DNA from: Atrina japonica
Taxonomy: Eukaryota; Mollusca; Bivalvia; Pterioida; Pinnidae
NCBI GenBank assembly: GCA_030159075.1
Contig: BROG01000469.1
Coordinates: 316,501-380,500, forward strand
Reading direction: 5' to 3'
DNA length: 64,000 bases
Part shown: in pieces, positions 14,100-26,945 of the stretch
Numbering within the stretch: the first letter of the stretch is position 1
Layout of the letters: each line of letters begins with the position of its first letter
Position numbers and translations under genes: made by a program
Notes under the pieces: model-generated
Told to the model about the DNA's origin: nothing
Seen by the model: the letters and a program-made list of their open reading frames with translations, nothing else
The model's database searches: none

Positions 14100-16194
14100 A
14101 AGTTTTTAGTTTCAATCCTTTTATAGGATAGTAAGTTTAATCATATAACAGCAAGATGTAATTTTGGCATATCCAGATTAGATACACAAAATAAAAACAT
14201 CAATCACTTTTTGTGCCTTAGCCCCAAAATGTTCACAAATTTCACAATTATGGTAACGCATTTTGCTCTTTCTAATTATGCATTCAGTCTCCATAATGCA
14301 CAAAAGTGAAGATTTTGTACAATTATGTTTATTCCCACAATATAACCATTTTGGCACTGCCCTGCCCAAAACACCCCCACCGTCTCATGTAACCCAGTCC
14401 ATCTAGGTGGTCAAAGAAACTAAAGTTTCACCAAACATAAAAAAAATTGTAATATAAAAAATTGTAATATACAACTTGTCTAGTCATGAGCAGCATGAAA
14501 TTACACATTTAGTGGTAACGTTCACATTCAGATGATTGAAGATTTCTAAAATAAGAGGTAGGGAATGGCCCTGGGGACACCCAGAAATTTCACCTTGAAA
14601 CTTGTCTTGTCATGGGTAGTAAGAAAATAAATGGTTTAGGGGTTAGGATCTCAATGGTTTTTGAAAACTGAGATTTCTAAAATTAAGGGATGAGGAATGA
14701 ACCCAGGGACCACCCCAAAATAGCACCCTACAACTTGCCTTGTCAAGAGTAATAAGAAAATACATGATTTAGGGTTGGGGATTTCAACAATGTTTTAGAT
14801 AATTGAAGATTTCTGAAATAAGAGGGCAGTTTTCCAGATAGTTGAAAATTTCTGAAATTGTGTAGTGCAATGGACTGGGATTCCCCAAAATACATCCATA
14901 CAACTTTTGTCTTGTCATGGGTAACAAGAGGATATATGGTTTAGGGTTGGGAAGCTCAAATATTTATGAGATAATTGAATATTTCTGAAATAAGTCAGTG
15001 GGGATGACCCCTCCAGGGATCTCCAGAATTTTCCAATACAACTAGTCTTGCCATGAGGAATCACAAAATATAAAGTTTAGGGGTGGGGATTTCAACTGCT
15101 TTTGAGATAATGGAAGATTTCTGAAATGTGAGGGATGGGGAATGCCCTGGGGATAAAGCCTTATTTGGCAATGAGCCCCTTACATCATGTCATCCAAAAA
15201 AATATTTGGTTTGAAGTACAGTGTAATGATTTTTATCAGTTAAAATGCAAGTAAAAATGTAATGTCTTATTTTCCTATATGTTTCTATAGTAAACCCCAT
15301 CCCAGCCTCTAAAACTATACCTTAGATCCCCCTTATCCCCAAACTGAGAACTTCTTGCACAACTAGGGATATAGGCCTATATTACCCTGAAGTTTCATGG
15401 ACTTTCACTCCTTACTTCCTGAGAAACGTTAGTAGGGAAGGTTTTCTAACATTAGGTACATTTTACTATATAGTAAATTTAGCTCACCCTAGGGGCAGAA
15501 CCCATGCACTCAGGGTAATGAATATTACAATATTAGTAGAGGGTTTCATGCTCTTTCTAACCATGCATTCAGTTTTCCTGTAAGATGTGCAGGAGTTGTG
15601 AAGAAGGCTTTTGAAGATTTGGCTATCTTTACTTTATAGTAAATTTAGCTTTGCTCTTGGGGCAGAACCCATGCCCCCAGGGTCATGAATTTTGCAATTT
15701 TGGTAAAGAGCTTCATGCTCTTTCTAACCATGTATTCAGTTTTCCTGTAAGATGTGCAGAAGTTCAGAAGAAGATTTTTGAAGATTTGGTTATTTTTACT
15801 ATATAGTAAATTTAGCCCTGCCCTAGGGGCAGAACTCTTGCCCTCAGGGTAATGAATTTTGCAATTTTGGTATAGCAATTCTAGGACATTACAACCATAT
15901 AAAGCATTTGTTTCAGTAAGGAACCCCAGTAGAGAAGAAGATTTTTTAAAATTACCCTATTTTTCATGGTTTTTACCCCCTCCCTAGGGCCCCTTGGGGA
16001 TGGGGACCATGAATTTTGCAATTTTCATGCTCCTTCAGGTATTGATGCTAGTGACCAAGTTTGGATGGAATTGGCCAAGAGGTTCTTGAGAAGAAGCTGA
16101 AAATGTGAAAAAGTTAGCGGACGACGCCAGACAAAACACTATCGCCATAGGTCACCATGAGCTTTGCTCAGGTGACCTAATCAATAAGTACAAT
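14100..16194. mobile_element. 2.1-kb interspersed repeat inserted in the 27-bp array
   Basis: It begins after the left array arm and ends with a TTGCTCAGGTGACCTAA-type terminus seen in many bivalve repeats (from memory). Inside are about five ~150-bp units (TTTAGGGTTGGGGATTTC, GATTTCTGAAAT) and three ~170-bp units (AGGGGCAGAACCCATGC, TTTTGCAATTTTGGTA). ATCAATAA occurs at both edges (about 14081 and 16178) and may be a target-site duplication. No transposase frame seen. Confidence 0.55.
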
Positions 16195-16510
16195 CCTATT
16201 TCAGATATAAGTAATCACAATATTTTATCAGATATGAATAATCACAATGTTCTATCAGATATCAATAATCATAATCTTCTATCAGTAAACAACTTATATT
16301 ACACTTAAGCAGTCAAAATATTTTATCAGTAATCAGTATCTATGATCTTTTATCAGATATCATTAGTCAAAGTCTTATATTAGACATCAGTAATCATAAT
16401 TTTCTATCAGATATCATTAGTCAAAATCTTCTATGAGATATCTTTTTTTCTATGAGATATCTGTAACCATAATCATCTATCAGATATCAGTAATCAAAAT
16501 CTTATATAAG
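16195..16510. repeat. 27-bp tandem array, right arm
   Basis: More diverged copies of the 13728-14096 unit (ATCAGATATCAGTAATCATA). Confidence 0.85.
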
Positions 16511-16905
16511 TAGATCTTGTCCTGCTGATCGTTTCTGGCAAATTTGATTTGACATGTTTTGTTTCATTTTTGAGCTATTTGCCAACAACTCAAAAAATCA
16601 TTAAAAATCAACATTTCAGGGGAAATAACTCAAAATTGGGTCATCTTACTCATCCAAAATTTTCAGGGTAGATAGATCTTGTCCTGCCGATCATTTCTGA
16701 TGTGTTTTGTTTTATTTTTTAACTACATGTATTGCAAAAAACTGCAGTTTTACCCCTGTGTTCAATTTATAGCTATAGTGGCCATGCTGGATGGTCAACA
16801 AGCATACTGGATACAATTGTGAATCTAGACACCCCAGGGATGTGTGTGGCCAAGTTTTGTTCCATATGGCCTGGTGGTGACCCTTTGGGTCAGGTGAGCA
16901 AAAAA
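16511..16905. mobile_element. interspersed repeat ending in GGGTCAGGTGAGC
   Basis: Contains GTAGATAGATCTTGTCCTGC, GGGGAAATAACTC, GTGGCCATGCTGG and a terminal GGGTCAGGTGAGC. This is the arrangement of a very common bivalve repeat, recognised from memory. Confidence 0.55.
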
Positions 16906-16962
16906 ACAAAAATAATACAGTGTATTTTCAAAACACAGGTTGTGTAGATAAAACTTATATAC

Positions 16963-17110
16963 CTTGCACAAATTCCATTGCATTACTGAACCTCTAATAC
17001 TTTTGAATCGACAAGTAGCCTGTCATCCTGTTATAACTTAATTTACATGTAGATTTATGGTATTTGTAAACCTGTGCCGATTTATCTTGGTAGACCTGTA
17101 CCGTGATTGG
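16963..17110. repeat. dispersed repeat copy A (second copy at 43211-43345)
   Basis: Shares CATTACTGAAYCTCTAATAC, a GACAAGTAGCYTGTC hairpin, TATTTGTAAACMTGTGCC and TTGGTAGA with the copy near 43.2 kb. Confidence 0.8.
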
Positions 17111-17369
17111 TAGTACATCATCAGCGTTCTTGCAGGTGCATATATTGTCATTTGAATAAATACACACCGCATACATGTCACGATTAATGCTTATAATACT
17201 TGCATGAATTTAGACCTTCATGTATGACTGTTTTTATGCATAGTTAAAATAACAAAACAACAGTTATATAGAATAACAATACCATGTACATGTATATACA
17301 TTGTAAATACATGTCATCAAACAAGAGTGATAGAGAATTGTTAATTAACTTTTCACATTATTTACAGAC

Positions 17370-17670
17370 CACAAAAAGACAAATAACAATGTCATCTTCT
17401 TATCCTGGGTATCGCCTAATTCTGGGTATTTACAACACTGACAGAGAATAAATTATTAAGTTTGAACATTAATTACAACCCCAAAAAAGAGAAATAACAA
17501 TGCCATCTTCTTATCTTCTATTTTTAAATGTGGCATGTGCATGTTGGTACCTAGCCTGATTGATGAAAAAAGTTAATAAAAGTTTGTACTTCTAGAAGAA
17601 AGGAAAATGATACATACACATTTTTTCTTCTATTTTTAAATGTGGCATGTGCATGTTGTAAGTACATTAT
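17370..17670. repeat. imperfect local duplications
   Basis: CAAATAACAATGTCATCTTCTT and TCTTCTATTTTTAAATGTGG-type phrases recur at about 17385, 17490 and 17625. Confidence 0.6.
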
Positions 17671-17944
17671 AACTAATTCCCTGGCTAGAATTTCTCAAAA
17701 GTGGATATCAGAGTACAAGCAATATGATACCTTAATTTTGACAAGTTAAAAAAAAAAGTAAAAGTGTTTTAACTAGGGATATAGGGAAAAAGACTGTCGT
17801 GACTGATTCACCAATAACAAAAGGTAAACTCAAATTCATGATTTTTGAAGTAGAAGTCCAATTCATTACAATTACAGTCCTATCATATTGCATTCATATA
17901 CATGACCCATTTTAAAATATGATTTATAACAGTTGTAGTTTTAA

Positions 17945-18565
17945 GACCTTCCATACATTAACCATTTTTAAGATTCTTTTTCACACAATCCATACACTGA
18001 CAATTTTTAAGATCATCCATACATTGACAATTTGAAACTCTTTTGACAAAGCAAACGTAAGACTCTCCGAACCCAATTTTTGTTTTTCTGTAATTACGTC
18101 ATAACGTTTCCATACACCGACAATTTTCTTTGGATAGGAAGATATTTTACTTCCATACACTCGTCTTTTTTGACAATTTTTAAGATACCCCGCAAACGTC
18201 CATACATTGAGTGGGGGGGGGGGGCTAAGAGCCCAATGTTGAAAAATTGGGGGCTTAAAGTCGGATTTTTAAGATCTTCCATACACCGACAATTTTTAAG
18301 ATCTTCCATACATTGACAATTTTTAAGATTTTCCATACACCGACAATTTCTAAGATCTTCCATACATTGACGGGTAGACAATTTTTAAGATCAAAAGAGA
18401 GTATTCGCATATATCTATTCGCCTCAAATTCATACGCATTGACAAGTTAGCGGATTTTTTTAAGATTTTGACGGGCAGACAGTACCAGAGTAAAAACACA
18501 TATTGACAATGAAACGGCTTTTTATCTTTTACGATTTTCCATACATTGCCAATTTAAATACACAT
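17945..18565. repeat. 27-bp tandem repeat, partly scrambled
   Basis: The unit is near TTCCATACATTGACAATTTT plus TAAGATC. It is cleanest at 18265-18375 and interrupted by a G-run near 18214. The minus-strand CMEDLKNCR-type frame is a repeat artefact. Confidence 0.85.
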
Positions 18566-19755
18566 CATATTAATCGTAGTTAAAGTGTTTAACTTGGTGG
18601 GCCTATATTTTACTAATTACATTGGTAGATTACAGTAATAGTATATTAAAATGAAAAGAAATAATAAAGTAACAGCTTTTACCTGATTAGCACACACATA
18701 GTCTGCATGTGCAATTACCTACATAAATTTGCATAATGATAGAATAATCCAAATGAGCACACTTTTTTTCTTCAATTTAGTGTTTTACAATAATGTTTCT
18801 GTCACATGACACTCATACACAATCTTTATGGTTTACCTGAATTAAAATTCAGCTCAGGTTTTTCCTATTTTTTTAATATATTCCAAAAAGTAGTGAGTAT
18901 GTTTAACAAACGGTAACACACATGTATGTGCACATTGCCTATTTCTAATAGATGCATGTTCTATGAGTGTTAGAATTGGTTGTCAAGACCAAAAGTTCAA
19001 TATATGGTACACGCTTACCTAAGACTTCCATCAAACAGGAAGTGACTATTCCGATGACAAGTTCCTCACATACAAAGCAAAAAGTCACTGTCCCTTAGGA
19101 AAAGACTTAAAACTGAAGTTCTACGCCACAGTAGACATGAGAACTTGAAAGTCTCTCACTGTATTGACATAAGTCCATGAGCACAACACAAGTTAAACAT
19201 TGAAGTATTTCACCTGATGATGCCTGCATTTTAAATGACTATAAAGCAAAAACAGGTATGTAGAAAAACAAAATCAAACACATATTTCTGATACATGTGG
19301 AATTCAATACCTCTATATGTTTGCTAATCTGTTGATTTTTACAGTTTTTGTATCAATCCGAGTCAGCCCCCAGGTATAAATACCTGTGATGCACTAAGAT
19401 GAAATAATATTGTAGTACCTTCTGTATATAAAGAATAACTAACCTGAAAAATAACTCGCACTATGTCAAAAAACCATCAAATTACACTGACCTGGAATAT
19501 TAACTGTGTTGATGTATTAGCTGTGGTTAAATATTTCACCTCTATTTAGAAATACATTTCATGCTTCATAGCTCTAAATCATGAGAATTGTGTCCTTGCC
19601 ACAGGATACATATCCAATCATAAAAGATGTTTTGCACATTTATAAATAAAAACATAATTTACTGGAGGTGATACCTCTTTATATCAATCAATGGCAAAGT
19701 CAAGTATAGAAATGAAGAGCTCAGGATGTATTGATAGGTCAAAATATCAAATATG
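18566..19755. other. gene-free stretch
   Basis: AT-rich, nothing recognised on either strand. Confidence 0.4.
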
Positions 19756-19760
19756 TACAT

Positions 19761-20120
19761 GTATACTGAACCACTTATAAATTAATCAAATTAAAAACAT
19801 ATATATTCTAAAATCTAATGGGCACACTTAGTACGCGAGACTGTTCTAACAAAATGAAATGATATGATACAAGAGGTGTAGTGTACATGTTTGTTTGTTT
19901 TCGTGGCATGTTGCATGCAATAATTTGATCCTTAATGGTCTTTACTGTATACTGAACCACTTATAATTTAATCTGATTAAAAACATATATATTCTAATGG
20001 GCACACTAAGTATGTGAGACTGTTCTAACAAAATGAAATGATATGATATGAGACGTATGGTGTACATGTTTGTTTGTTTTCGTGGCATGTTACATACAAT
20101 AATTTGGTCCTGGTCTTTAT
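19761..20120. repeat. tandem duplication of ~186 bp
   Basis: Copy 1 is 19761-19946 and copy 2 is 19947-20120. Both run from GTATACTGAACCACTTATAA through GACTGTTCTAACAAAATGAA to TTTTCGTGGCATGTT. Confidence 0.92.
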
Positions 20121-20134
20121 GATAAGATTTAGAA

Positions 20135-20365
20135 ATTGTCCATAATGCTCACCTGAGCAAAACTGACAACAACAGAAAACTTCTGATAAGAAAAGCTTGC
20201 TTAGTCTTTGGATCAGGTGAGCTTACAAATACAATGTAGTTTGGAGTCATAATGGTCACTAAGCAAAACTATGAAAAACAACAAACAACTTCTGATCAGA
20301 ATAGCTCATGATCACTTGACTCTTAGACTCTGGTGAGTTAATACAAATACATAATATAGTTTGGG
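20135..20365. repeat. ~95-bp duplicated segment ending in CAGGTGAGC
   Basis: Two versions of GCAAAACT..AACAACA..AACTTCTGAT..AGAA..GCT, with CAGGTGAGCT at the end of the first. Probably the edge of an interspersed bivalve repeat. Confidence 0.5.
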
Positions 20366-20732
20366 GTGGGGGTCTCTTAACTCCAGGGGATCTCTGCTAT
20401 GTACTATTAAACTTGTATGAATAACAAAAAATATATAGTTTAAAGTAGATCTCAACAGTATTCAGGATATTTTACTACTTCTGGAAAACATATGGTTTCA
20501 GGCTAAATATATCAATAATATTCAAGATATCTAACTATTTCTACTCAATTAGGCTCCCTTCACATTTAGTCAAAGGTTTACCCTAGGAAGCTAATGTTTA
20601 GAATATACATTAATTTTTACATGAAATATATATGTATGTATGTATATATATATATATATGATTTTAACACCACACTAACAATATTGCCCATGTGAGAAAA
20701 TTTAAACATACATTTTTCAGTTGAGTCCCCCC

Positions 20733-20838
20733 TTGTGATACCCTTGGGTCCAAGGTTTGACCAATCTCGAATATGTACCACATACTTGTGATACCCTTGG
20801 GGGCCAAGGTTTGGCCAATCTCGAATATGTACCACATA
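20733..20838. repeat. 53-bp tandem duplication
   Basis: Two copies of TTGTGATACCCTTGGG followed by CAATCTCGAATATGTACCAC, spaced 53 bp. A (TA)n tract lies just before, near 20640-20660. Confidence 0.9.
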
Positions 20839-21559
20839 CTGGTATAATTAAGCCCGTACATAAATTCTGTGATTTATTGCTCTGAGAATATTTTTTAAGA
20901 CACTCATACTATTTTCACTGAAGGATGCTTTATGCCAAGTTTAACGAAAGAGCTTCTGAAAAGCTGAAAAGTTGCACTTTATTTTTTGTATCAGCAGGTG
21001 ACTGTGCTTAATGAGATACTTATGATAAAGTAAATGAGTAATCAAAAACATTTAAAAACAGAATATATGTGAATGTTACAAAATTCAGTTTTAAATTTCA
21101 TCTGTCAGCTCCCATGTGTCTATAAAATGAAGAAATAAACATAAATAAAAAGTTGTGCTTTCAGAGCACATGATACGCCCATCTACCTTGAGGTCTTTTC
21201 AAATACATTTGAAATGAAATATAAGACTTTTAATACCCGGTTACATGATCAATTTTCAATATAAAATCAGTCAGCATCTCCAATCTGCATCGTGAAATTT
21301 CTTTCAAAAGTTTAATTAACAGAAAATTATAAATCCATTTGGTTTGTTTATACAAATCACAAGGAAGAATCTTTTATTTAAACTATAGTGACCTACACTT
21401 ATTTTAATTATCAAACTTCAATTTATTTATTTTTTTTGGGGGGGGGGGGATATTCTTTCACTTAGATTAATTCATATGGCATACTAGAGATATAAATATA
21501 CTGTGGTATAAATTTTATGTCACAAACCTTTATTCTTACAACAATGATATCCTTATTAA

Positions 21560-22045
21560 CTTGTGATCAGAGAAAAAGAACTTGATCTGTAACTCATTTA
21601 GATACAATGATACACCAAATATCAAATCAATATGTAGAGGCATTGCAAAGAAAAGGTGCAGAAAAGGATATTTTTAAACAATTTACTAAGTCAAGGGGCC
21701 ATAACTCTGCACAAAATCATCCAACCAGAACAAAATTTTAACTTGATCTGTAAATCATCTAGATACAACCAAGTATCAAATATCAACTCACTATGTTGAA
21801 GCATTACATAGAAAAACTATGAAAACTGTATTTTTTCAAATATTTATTTATTTCCAAGGACCATAACTCAGCAATGGAAAATCAGAATTTAATCAAAATC
21901 GAAAGGGAGCTTGCATTTATGGTAAGAAACAAACTAACAAAAATTCATTGAAATCTTTTAAGGCGTTTTGGAGTTATCGTGTGAAATGTGGACGGACAAC
22001 AGTATACCATTATACATCCCATCAAAATTGATGGACATATAAAAA
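21560..22045. mobile_element. interspersed repeat with two CCATAACTCTGC-type units
   Basis: Two related ~180-bp units (AACTTGATCTGTAAMTCATY, CCATAACTCWGC) end in GGCGTTTTGGAGTTATCGTG and GGACGGACAA. I recognise this as a family frequent in bivalves, from memory only. Confidence 0.5.
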
Positions 22046-22052
22046 CTAAAAG

Positions 22053-22580
22053 TGCATAGCTGTACATTTATCGATAGGGAACTTTCAAGTTAGCACGGAT
22101 TACCATCATAATCCTGCTTTTATTATCGCCAGTTGCGTGATTCCAGAAAAATGTTCCTCAATGTCATTTCCGGTTTCTATGATTTATAGATAGCCCCCAT
22201 AGCACAATTGGTAAAAGCGCCCTACAAGTGTTCGGAAGGTCCTGGGTTCAATTTCCCGGTCTGTCCACACATTTTTCTCTGCCTGATACATTTCCGTAAT
22301 TTGGCATTCAACTAAATAACCCAATGTGGAATGTTTTAAGAAATCATTGGGTTTCTTTATACAAAATAAATTTAATGCGCTAAAAAGTAAAATATTTCCA
22401 TTTACTTTACATACGTTGAGAAGGTAAATATGAAAACCGGAAGAGCATATGAGGAACAGAATCGAGAAGGCACGAATTAATGCAGGATCATAATGGTAAT
22501 CGGGGCAAACTCAAAAGTTCCCTATTGATATACACTAGCTGTTTTAAGTGTATATAAATTGATAAATGTACAGCTATGCA
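22053..22580. mobile_element. foldback element with long inverted arms enclosing a tRNA-like unit
   Basis: The left arm starts TGCATAGCTGTACATTTATC, then ATAGGGAACTTT and ATTACCATCATAATCCTGC. The right arm is its reverse complement (GGATCATAATGGTAAT, AAGTTCCCTAT, GATAAATGTACAGCTATGCA) with an extra ~31 bp. Arms are about 100-130 bp. No open transposase frame. Confidence 0.75.
22192..22270 (+). pseudogene. tRNA-like sequence (decayed tRNA or SINE head)
   Basis: Has an A-box (TAGCACAATTGG) and B-box (GGTTCAATTTCC) at normal spacing. The acceptor stem does not pair and the anticodon stem (CCCTA/TCGGA) is broken, so a working tRNA is unlikely. Confidence 0.6.
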
Positions 22581-22938
22581 TATTTACAAAACTTCAGAAT
22601 ATTAGCTGTTGGTAAGCATGTTGTGACTTTGTTTTTATTAAACATATGTGGAAGTTCATATGTACTGTTTATCTTTATTCATTTGCTTATGTTTTCAGTT
22701 TTGGCATAGAAGTATACTGAATAGATGTTGATACAACCTGTGGTACATGTAGTTAAACATAGATAAGTGAGACAACTCTTATCAACTTTACAGCATGTAA
22801 TTACAAAGCTATTTGAATTAGAATTAAAACTTGACTAGAATCAACAGATAACATATTAAATCACTACTAAACAAAAATATCCTTGTAGCTGTGAAGTAGG
22901 AGGGAGGATATGTAGCTTTTCAGAGAGAGTGAAAGTGT

Positions 22939-22970
22939 AATAAATAAATAAATAAATAAATAAATAAAAA
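22939..22970. repeat. (AAAT)n microsatellite
   Basis: About seven AAAT/TAAA units. Confidence 0.9.
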
Positions 22971-23264
22971 GCATTGATTATGATATTATAAACTTAATAT
23001 GTTATTTTATCATGTCATATCTCATAATACATGTGTAGTTACTAATTCATACTGGATGTTTATGATCTTCAGTCGCTCTGTGATTAAATCATTCATCTAG
23101 TGAGCAATAGGTCATAGGTACAACAAGTCTATAAAACAGATCACATCCAAGATGTAAAATACAAGGTGAAATTTCCTTCCAAAAGTACTGGATATATGAG
23201 AAGTAAAAATCATAAGTCTTTAAGGCAAGATTACACAATTTACACATTTATAGCATAATTTACC

Positions 23265-24220
23265 AAAAACAAGTGATTTCTGTATACATGTATACCTATA
23301 GTTACATTTACCAGTACAAGTGATATCTGCATATATACCTTCTGTAACATTTACCAGTACAAGTGATATCTGTATATACTTATAATAACATTTACCAGTA
23401 CAAGTGATATCTGTATATACCTACTGTAACATTTACCAGTACAAGTGATTTCTGTATACATGTATATCTATAGTAACATAAACAGTACAAGTGATATCTG
23501 TATATATACCTATAGTTACATTTACCAGTACAAGTGATATCTGTATATACTGACTGTAACATTTACCAGTACAAGTGATTTCTGTATATACTTAATACAA
23601 CATTTACCAGTACAAGTGATATCTGTATATATACCTATAGTGACATTTACCAGTACAAGTGATATCTGTATATATACCTATAGTGACATTTACCAGTACA
23701 AGTGATATCTGTATATATACCTATAGTGACATTTACCAGTACAAGTGATTTCTGTATATACTTAATACAACATTTACCAGTACAAGTGATATCTGTATAT
23801 ATACCTATAGTGACATTTACCAGTACAAGTGATATCTGTATATATACCTATAGTTACATTTACCAGTACAAGTGATATCTGTATACATTTACCAGTACAA
23901 GTGATATCTGTATATATACCTATAGTTACATTTACCAGTACAAGTGATTTCTGTATACCTACTGTAACATTTACCAGTACAAGTGATTTCTGTATATACC
24001 TATAGTAAAATTTACCAGTAAAAGTGATTTCTGTTTATACCTAATACAACATTTACCAGTACAAGTGATTTCTGTATACCTACTGTAACATTTACCAGTA
24101 CAAGTGATTTCTGTATATATACCTATAGTAACATTTACCAGTACAAGTGATTTCTGTATATATATAGTAACATTTACCAGTACAAGTGATGTCTGTGTAC
24201 CAATAGCTACATTTTTCACT
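23265..24220. repeat. 43-bp tandem array, ~22 copies
   Basis: The unit contains ACATTTACCAGTACAAGTGA then TATCTGTATATATACCTATA. Exact 43-bp spacing at 23641/23684; other copies vary by a few bases. Confidence 0.93.
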
Positions 24221-24449
24221 ACAAGTGACTATAGATGCATACCCATATTTTATTATTAGTAATCAGCTACATAATACAAAGTAGTTTGCTGGTATAAGGA
24301 ACTACAGTAGTTACAATCCAATAGTAAAATTTAGTGACATGCCCACAATAAAACTGACTAGTAAAAGTGACTACACATGTAATTACAGCAATATTTACTA
24401 ATTGGTACAAGCGTTAAATTCCATATTTACAGTTTAATTTAACAGTACA

Positions 24450-24655
24450 CCTGACTGTTATAGACCTACTCAACTGTAAAACCAGTACACATGACTTAAT
24501 TGTAAAACCAGTACACATGACTTAATTGTAAAACCAGTACACATGACTTAATTGTAAAACCTGTACACATGACTTAATTGTAAAACCAGTACACATGACT
24601 TAATTGTAAAACCAGTACACATGACTTAATTGTAAAACCTGTACACATGACTTTG
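24450..24655. repeat. 26-bp tandem array, ~7 copies
   Basis: Unit TTAATTGTAAAACCAGTACA plus CATGAC, nearly perfect. The core CCAGTACA is shared with the neighbouring arrays. Confidence 0.93.
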
Positions 24656-24659
24656 TTAC

Positions 24660-25325
24660 GTACATACTGTTAAGTTTTCTAGTACAAGTGACTACATGTA
24701 GTTACATTTCTGAGGTAAAATTTACTAGTAAAAGTGACTAGTTACATTCCCAAGGTAAAATTGACTGGTAATAGTTACTAGTTACATTCCCAAGGTAAAA
24801 TTGACCAGTAAAAGTGACTAGTTACATTGCCAAGCAAAAACTGAACAGTAAAAGTGGCTAGTTACATTCCCAAGGTAAAATTGACTAGTAAAAGTGACAA
24901 GTTACTCTCCAAGAAAAATATTAATCGGTAAAAGTGACTGTTACGTTCCCAAGGTAAAACTGATTGGTAAAAGTGACTTAGTTTTATTTCCAAGGTAAAA
25001 CTGACCAGTAAAAGTAACTAGATACATGTACATTACAAAGGTAAAACTGAACAGTAAACATGACTTGTTACATTCCAAGAAAAAAATTGACCAGTAAAAG
25101 TAACTAGTAACATTCCCAAAGTAAAACTGACCATACAAGTGACTAGTTACATACCCAAGGTAAAACTGACATTTACAATTAGTGACTAGTTACATCCCTA
25201 GGGTAAAATTGACCAGTATAAGTGACTAGTTACATTCCTAATGTAAAATTGACCAGTAAAAATGACTAGTTACATTCCCAAGGTAAAATATACCAGTAAA
25301 AGTGACTACTTACATACCTACTGTC
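24660..25325. repeat. 40-bp tandem array, ~15 copies
   Basis: Unit TAGTTACATTCCCAAGGTAA then AATTGACCAGTAAAAGTGAC, degenerate. Confidence 0.9.
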
Positions 25326-25544
25326 TAACTAACTAAAATAAAACACAAAATAAGTCCTTATCTATTACAAAGAAACAGCAAATAAAAATAACTAACATTT
25401 TCTTTTGGTTATTTTGTAAATTTTATTAAAACATAAAATAATACAGATGATGATGTATATAACCAGATCAAAGACTTCCAACCATAATATTGATCTGAAA
25501 TTTACAGTAACCTGTAAGCAACACCTAATTTCAATTATAATTAT

Positions 25545-26945
25545 ATCACTATTAGATGCCCAAACTGTTTTTACCCAATGTTACATGTTATTTACTTAAA
25601 TATTAAGAGAGTTAATTAAAGGAAAATATGTTCTTACAAGCGATAATATGTATGTTTTCCATTACAGGAAATTTCAAGACAATGGTGCTTAATTAAAATT
25701 GGCTATGACCATTAAAAGAGGCAAAAAACAGGGGAAAATCCACTATTTTATGTTTCAGTTTATTTTTACAGATTTTCAGGGATGAATTGATTTTATTCTA
25801 GTACTCTGTGTGCATTTAATTGATGTTTAAACTTGAGACAAATCATTTCTTTCTCTTTTGCTGCTAATTTTGTGAAGATATGTCAAATACAGTGGTGTCA
25901 TATATTCGTTATGCAAATTCAAAAATTGATATTAGTTCTGTATACTGGAGAAAAAAGTTACATAAAAATACTCAAATGTCTTGTCTTTTCACTTTAATCT
26001 TTATTCTTCACAACAAGTATCCTACACCATTCAAAATGTTAGCATATATATTATTATTGTAATGTTATGTCAAATTTCATTGACTCAAAATGCTAAAAAA
26101 AATATGTCATGTCCGTAGACATAGGTTTTTAAAAAACTTTAATCAGATATATCCATCATTCTTACAGGAGTTGATGCACTAGTATGTGGTGTAGGTGAAA
26201 TACCATATTTGACTTTTACTTGTAATGTTGACAGATTTTTTTCTCACATTTTGGTTCAAATGTCTTGTCCTTAGACATGTCTTGTCCATAGACATGTTTA
26301 TTAGACACAAATTTTTATATTTCTAGTTTATATAATGACTGAATTTTGCTATAGTAATGTGTATTTGCCCTGTAGGTCTTATAAAAAGTTCAAATTATAT
26401 ATTCAAAATTCTTATAATTTGTATGGGGTTCTTTGAAACTTTAAAAAATTCTAATATTCTTTATAATAAATGAAACAAGTTTTCAAAAATAAATTTTTCC
26501 ATATTCAAAAGGTGTAGATTTTACATAGAACAAACTGTCAAACAGTTTTCTTCTGATTTTAATGCATAGCTCAATCATGTTTTTTCATATAACTCGAAAT
26601 TTCCTTTGAAAATGTGTCTACGGACAAGACACATTTCGTGTTAAAGAAAATTGACACAACATTACAATAATACACATATGTTAACATATTGAATGGTGCA
26701 GGATGCTTGTTTTGAACCTTTATAATATAGATTAAAATGAAAAGACAAGACATTTGAGCCTCTTTCATGTCTTTCAATAGCCATAGCTAAATCATTAGAA
26801 GTACCATTGTCTTGAATTTTCTGCCACGGAAAACCTACATATATTTGTATTATGGCTAATCAGAATAAATTTTCTATTAATTAACTCTCTTAATACTTAT
26901 ATAAATAACATATAACACAAAGTTATAACATTTTAACATCTGATT
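25545..26945. mobile_element. ~1.4-kb foldback element with TGTCTTGTCC-TAGACA motifs
   Basis: The left arm (25545-26130) and the reverse complement of the right arm (26570-26945) share AAGAGAGTTAATTAA, TTCAAGACAATGGT, CTCAAATGTCTTGTCTTTTC and ACCATTCAA.ATGTTA. The left arm carries about 200-250 extra bp. A near-palindromic TGTCTTGTCC.TAGACA motif appears at about 26106, 26258, 26277 and (inverted) 26609. No transposase frame. Confidence 0.75.
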
